Assembly (NCBI GenBank): GCA_023657465.1
Contig: JAGTJX010000001.1
Location: 297,090 to 361,089, forward strand
Length of the DNA: 64,000 nt
Origin: Lysobacteraceae bacterium
GTDB lineage: Bacteria > Bdellovibrionota > UBA1018 > JAGTJX01
Reading direction: 5' to 3'
The notes under the pieces are model-generated. The model made no database searches. It worked only from the letters and a program-made list of their open reading frames with translations, and was not told the origin of the DNA. Below are positions 63,026 to 64,000 of this stretch, piece after piece. The position numbers were made by a program, and so were the translations under genes. Every line of letters begins with the position of its first letter. Within the stretch, counting starts at the first letter, position 1.

Positions 63026-63535
63026 ATGAGTAAAGACGGCGGAGCTGGTTTTTTAACAACACGAGTTGATGTAATGGTGAACTGGGCAAGGAAGAACTCC
63101 CTGTTTCCACTGCCGTTCGGAACAAGTTGTTGCGGTATCGAAATGATGGCAACACTTTGTTCGGACTATGACATGGCAAGATTCGGCGCAGAAGCGATAC
63201 GTTTCTCTCCTAGACAGAGTGACATGCTCATCGTCGCTGGAATCATTAGCCAAAAAATGGCGCCAGTATTAAAAAATATTTACGAACAAATGAGCGACCC
63301 AAAGTGGGTAATGTCATTCGGTGCTTGTGCTTCTTCTGGTGGAATTTTTAATGTTTATAGTGTCACACAGGGTATCGATACAGTGATTCCGGTGGATGTT
63401 TATGTTCCCGGTTGCCCACCCGCTCCTGAGGGAGTTTTAAACGCACTCGTTCGCTTGCAGGAGGATATCGGCGCCGGGAGAACAAGGTCTCAGATTCGTG
63501 AAATCAATCAGAGACAAGTGGGTAGACACGCATGA
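63026..63535 (+). CDS. nuoB: NADH-quinone oxidoreductase subunit B
   Basis: A 169-aa canonical NuoB. N2 ligands are Cys35-Cys36 in [13 protein letters not shown], the Cys in [12 protein letters not shown] and the Cys in [34 protein letters not shown] is standard. It overlaps nuoC by ATGA and is 7 bp after nuoA. Confidence 0.97.
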   Translation: MSKDGGAGFLTTRVDVMVNWARKNSLFPLPFGTSCCGIEMMATLCSDYDMARFGAEAIRFSPRQSDMLIVAGIISQKMAPVLKNIYEQMSDPKWVMSFGACASSGGIFNVYSVTQGIDTVIPVDVYVPGCPPAPEGVLNALVRLQEDIGAGRTRSQIREINQRQVGRHA

Positions 63536-64000
63536 GTGACGTGAGAACTCCTATCCCTTCAAATGGCGGAGACTGGCTTCCTAAGTTCGGTGGACTGTGG
63601 AAGTCACAGATTGAAATCTTAAAAGATAAATTTTCAGCTTCGATTGAAGAAGTGATGTTTCCTGGTGATGACCCTACAGACGTCCCTGTAGTCTATGTTA
63701 AAAAAGACTCAATTATTGAGGTTCTAAAGTTTGTTAAGGACGAGGCTCAGTTTCAATATAACTTTTTGGCAGATTACACGGCCATCGATGAAGAAGCCCA
63801 GCCAAGATTCGAAGTGGTTTATAACTTATTTAGTCACTCTAAGTTTTCGCGCATTCGCTTTAAAGTAAGGTGTGGAGAGAATGAAGAGATGCCTACTCTT
63901 ATACCTGTTTGGATTGGAGCAAATTGGGCAGAACGAGAAATTTGGGACATGTTCGGAATTCGTTTTAAGGATCATCCCGATCTTCGCAGGATTTTAATGG
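63532..64000 (+). CDS. nuoC: NADH-quinone oxidoreductase subunit C, 5' part
   Basis: The frame from ATG 63532 ([20 protein letters not shown]) stays open to the right edge (156 codons). [20 protein letters not shown], then [20 protein letters not shown] and [14 protein letters not shown] are hallmark NuoC sequences. The ending [11 protein letters not shown] motif places the break near the end of the NuoC domain; whether it is fused to NuoD cannot be seen. Confidence 0.95.
   Translation, partial: MSDVRTPIPSNGGDWLPKFGGLWKSQIEILKDKFSASIEEVMFPGDDPTDVPVVYVKKDSIIEVLKFVKDEAQFQYNFLADYTAIDEEAQPRFEVVYNLFSHSKFSRIRFKVRCGENEEMPTLIPVWIGANWAEREIWDMFGIRFKDHPDLRRILM

Overview
The window reads as a piece of bacterial chromosome centred on the replication origin. 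The base composition is fairly AT-rich and the genes are packed tightly, with many ATGA-type overlaps. The order rpmH-dnaA-oriC-dnaN-recF-gyrB-(fabH)-gyrA lies in the middle. To its left, on the minus strand, are rnpA-yidD-yidC-mnmE and mnmG-rsmG-parA-parB-bactofilin. The ATP synthase genes are split: F1 and the two b-type subunits lie left of the origin, subunits a and c lie right of it, and paired b/b' genes are present. Together with a TonB-family protein, lipoproteins, SurA-type foldases and a bactofilin, this points to a Gram-negative bacterium of the former delta-proteobacterial group, probably Bdellovibrionota-like. That assignment is inference. No rRNA, tRNA, CRISPR array, insertion sequence or prophage was seen.

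Layout: (1) 1-11.2 kb: gcvP (cut by the left edge), a small orphan gene, a TonB-family protein, PBP1A, a patatin-like lipoprotein that appears to lack its catalytic residues, tlyA, xseB, a MltD-like lytic transglycosylase, and a very long low-complexity membrane-anchored protein. (2) 11.2-22.3 kb, minus strand: atpF'-F-H-A-G-D-C, preceded by bactofilin-parB-parA, rsmG, mnmG and a rhodanese. A perfect 16-bp parS palindrome lies inside rsmG. (3) 22.3-27.6 kb, minus: a GT87 glycosyltransferase and a four-gene acyl-CoA operon (hbd, acyl-CoA dehydrogenase, B12 mutase large and small subunits). The mutase residues match isobutyryl-CoA mutase rather than methylmalonyl-CoA mutase. (4) 27.6-33.1 kb: mnmE, yidC, yidD, rnpA, rpmH, dnaA and oriC, the last with DnaA boxes, a DnaA-trio tract and an AT-rich unwinding element. 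(5) 33.1-43.9 kb, plus: dnaN, recF, gyrB, fabH-like, gyrA, a TPR lipoprotein, atpZ/atpI-like, atpB and atpE, closed by a strong terminator. (6) 44-54.1 kb, minus: uvrA (lacking most of one internal domain), pgm, pdxA, two parvulin-type foldases and mfd. (7) 54.1-64 kb, plus: a compact ten-gene complex I-like cluster (A'B'D'HIJKLMN, with no C, E, F or G), followed directly by a canonical nuoA-nuoB-nuoC that runs off the right edge.

The most unusual region is the ten-gene complex I-like cluster. Its B' and I subunits keep all iron-sulfur ligands. The D', H, K, L, M and N subunits have lost residues that normally bind quinone or carry protons. It looks like a paralogous, repurposed complex I-like membrane complex beside the conventional one. 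All calls come from reading motifs by eye; no database search was possible.
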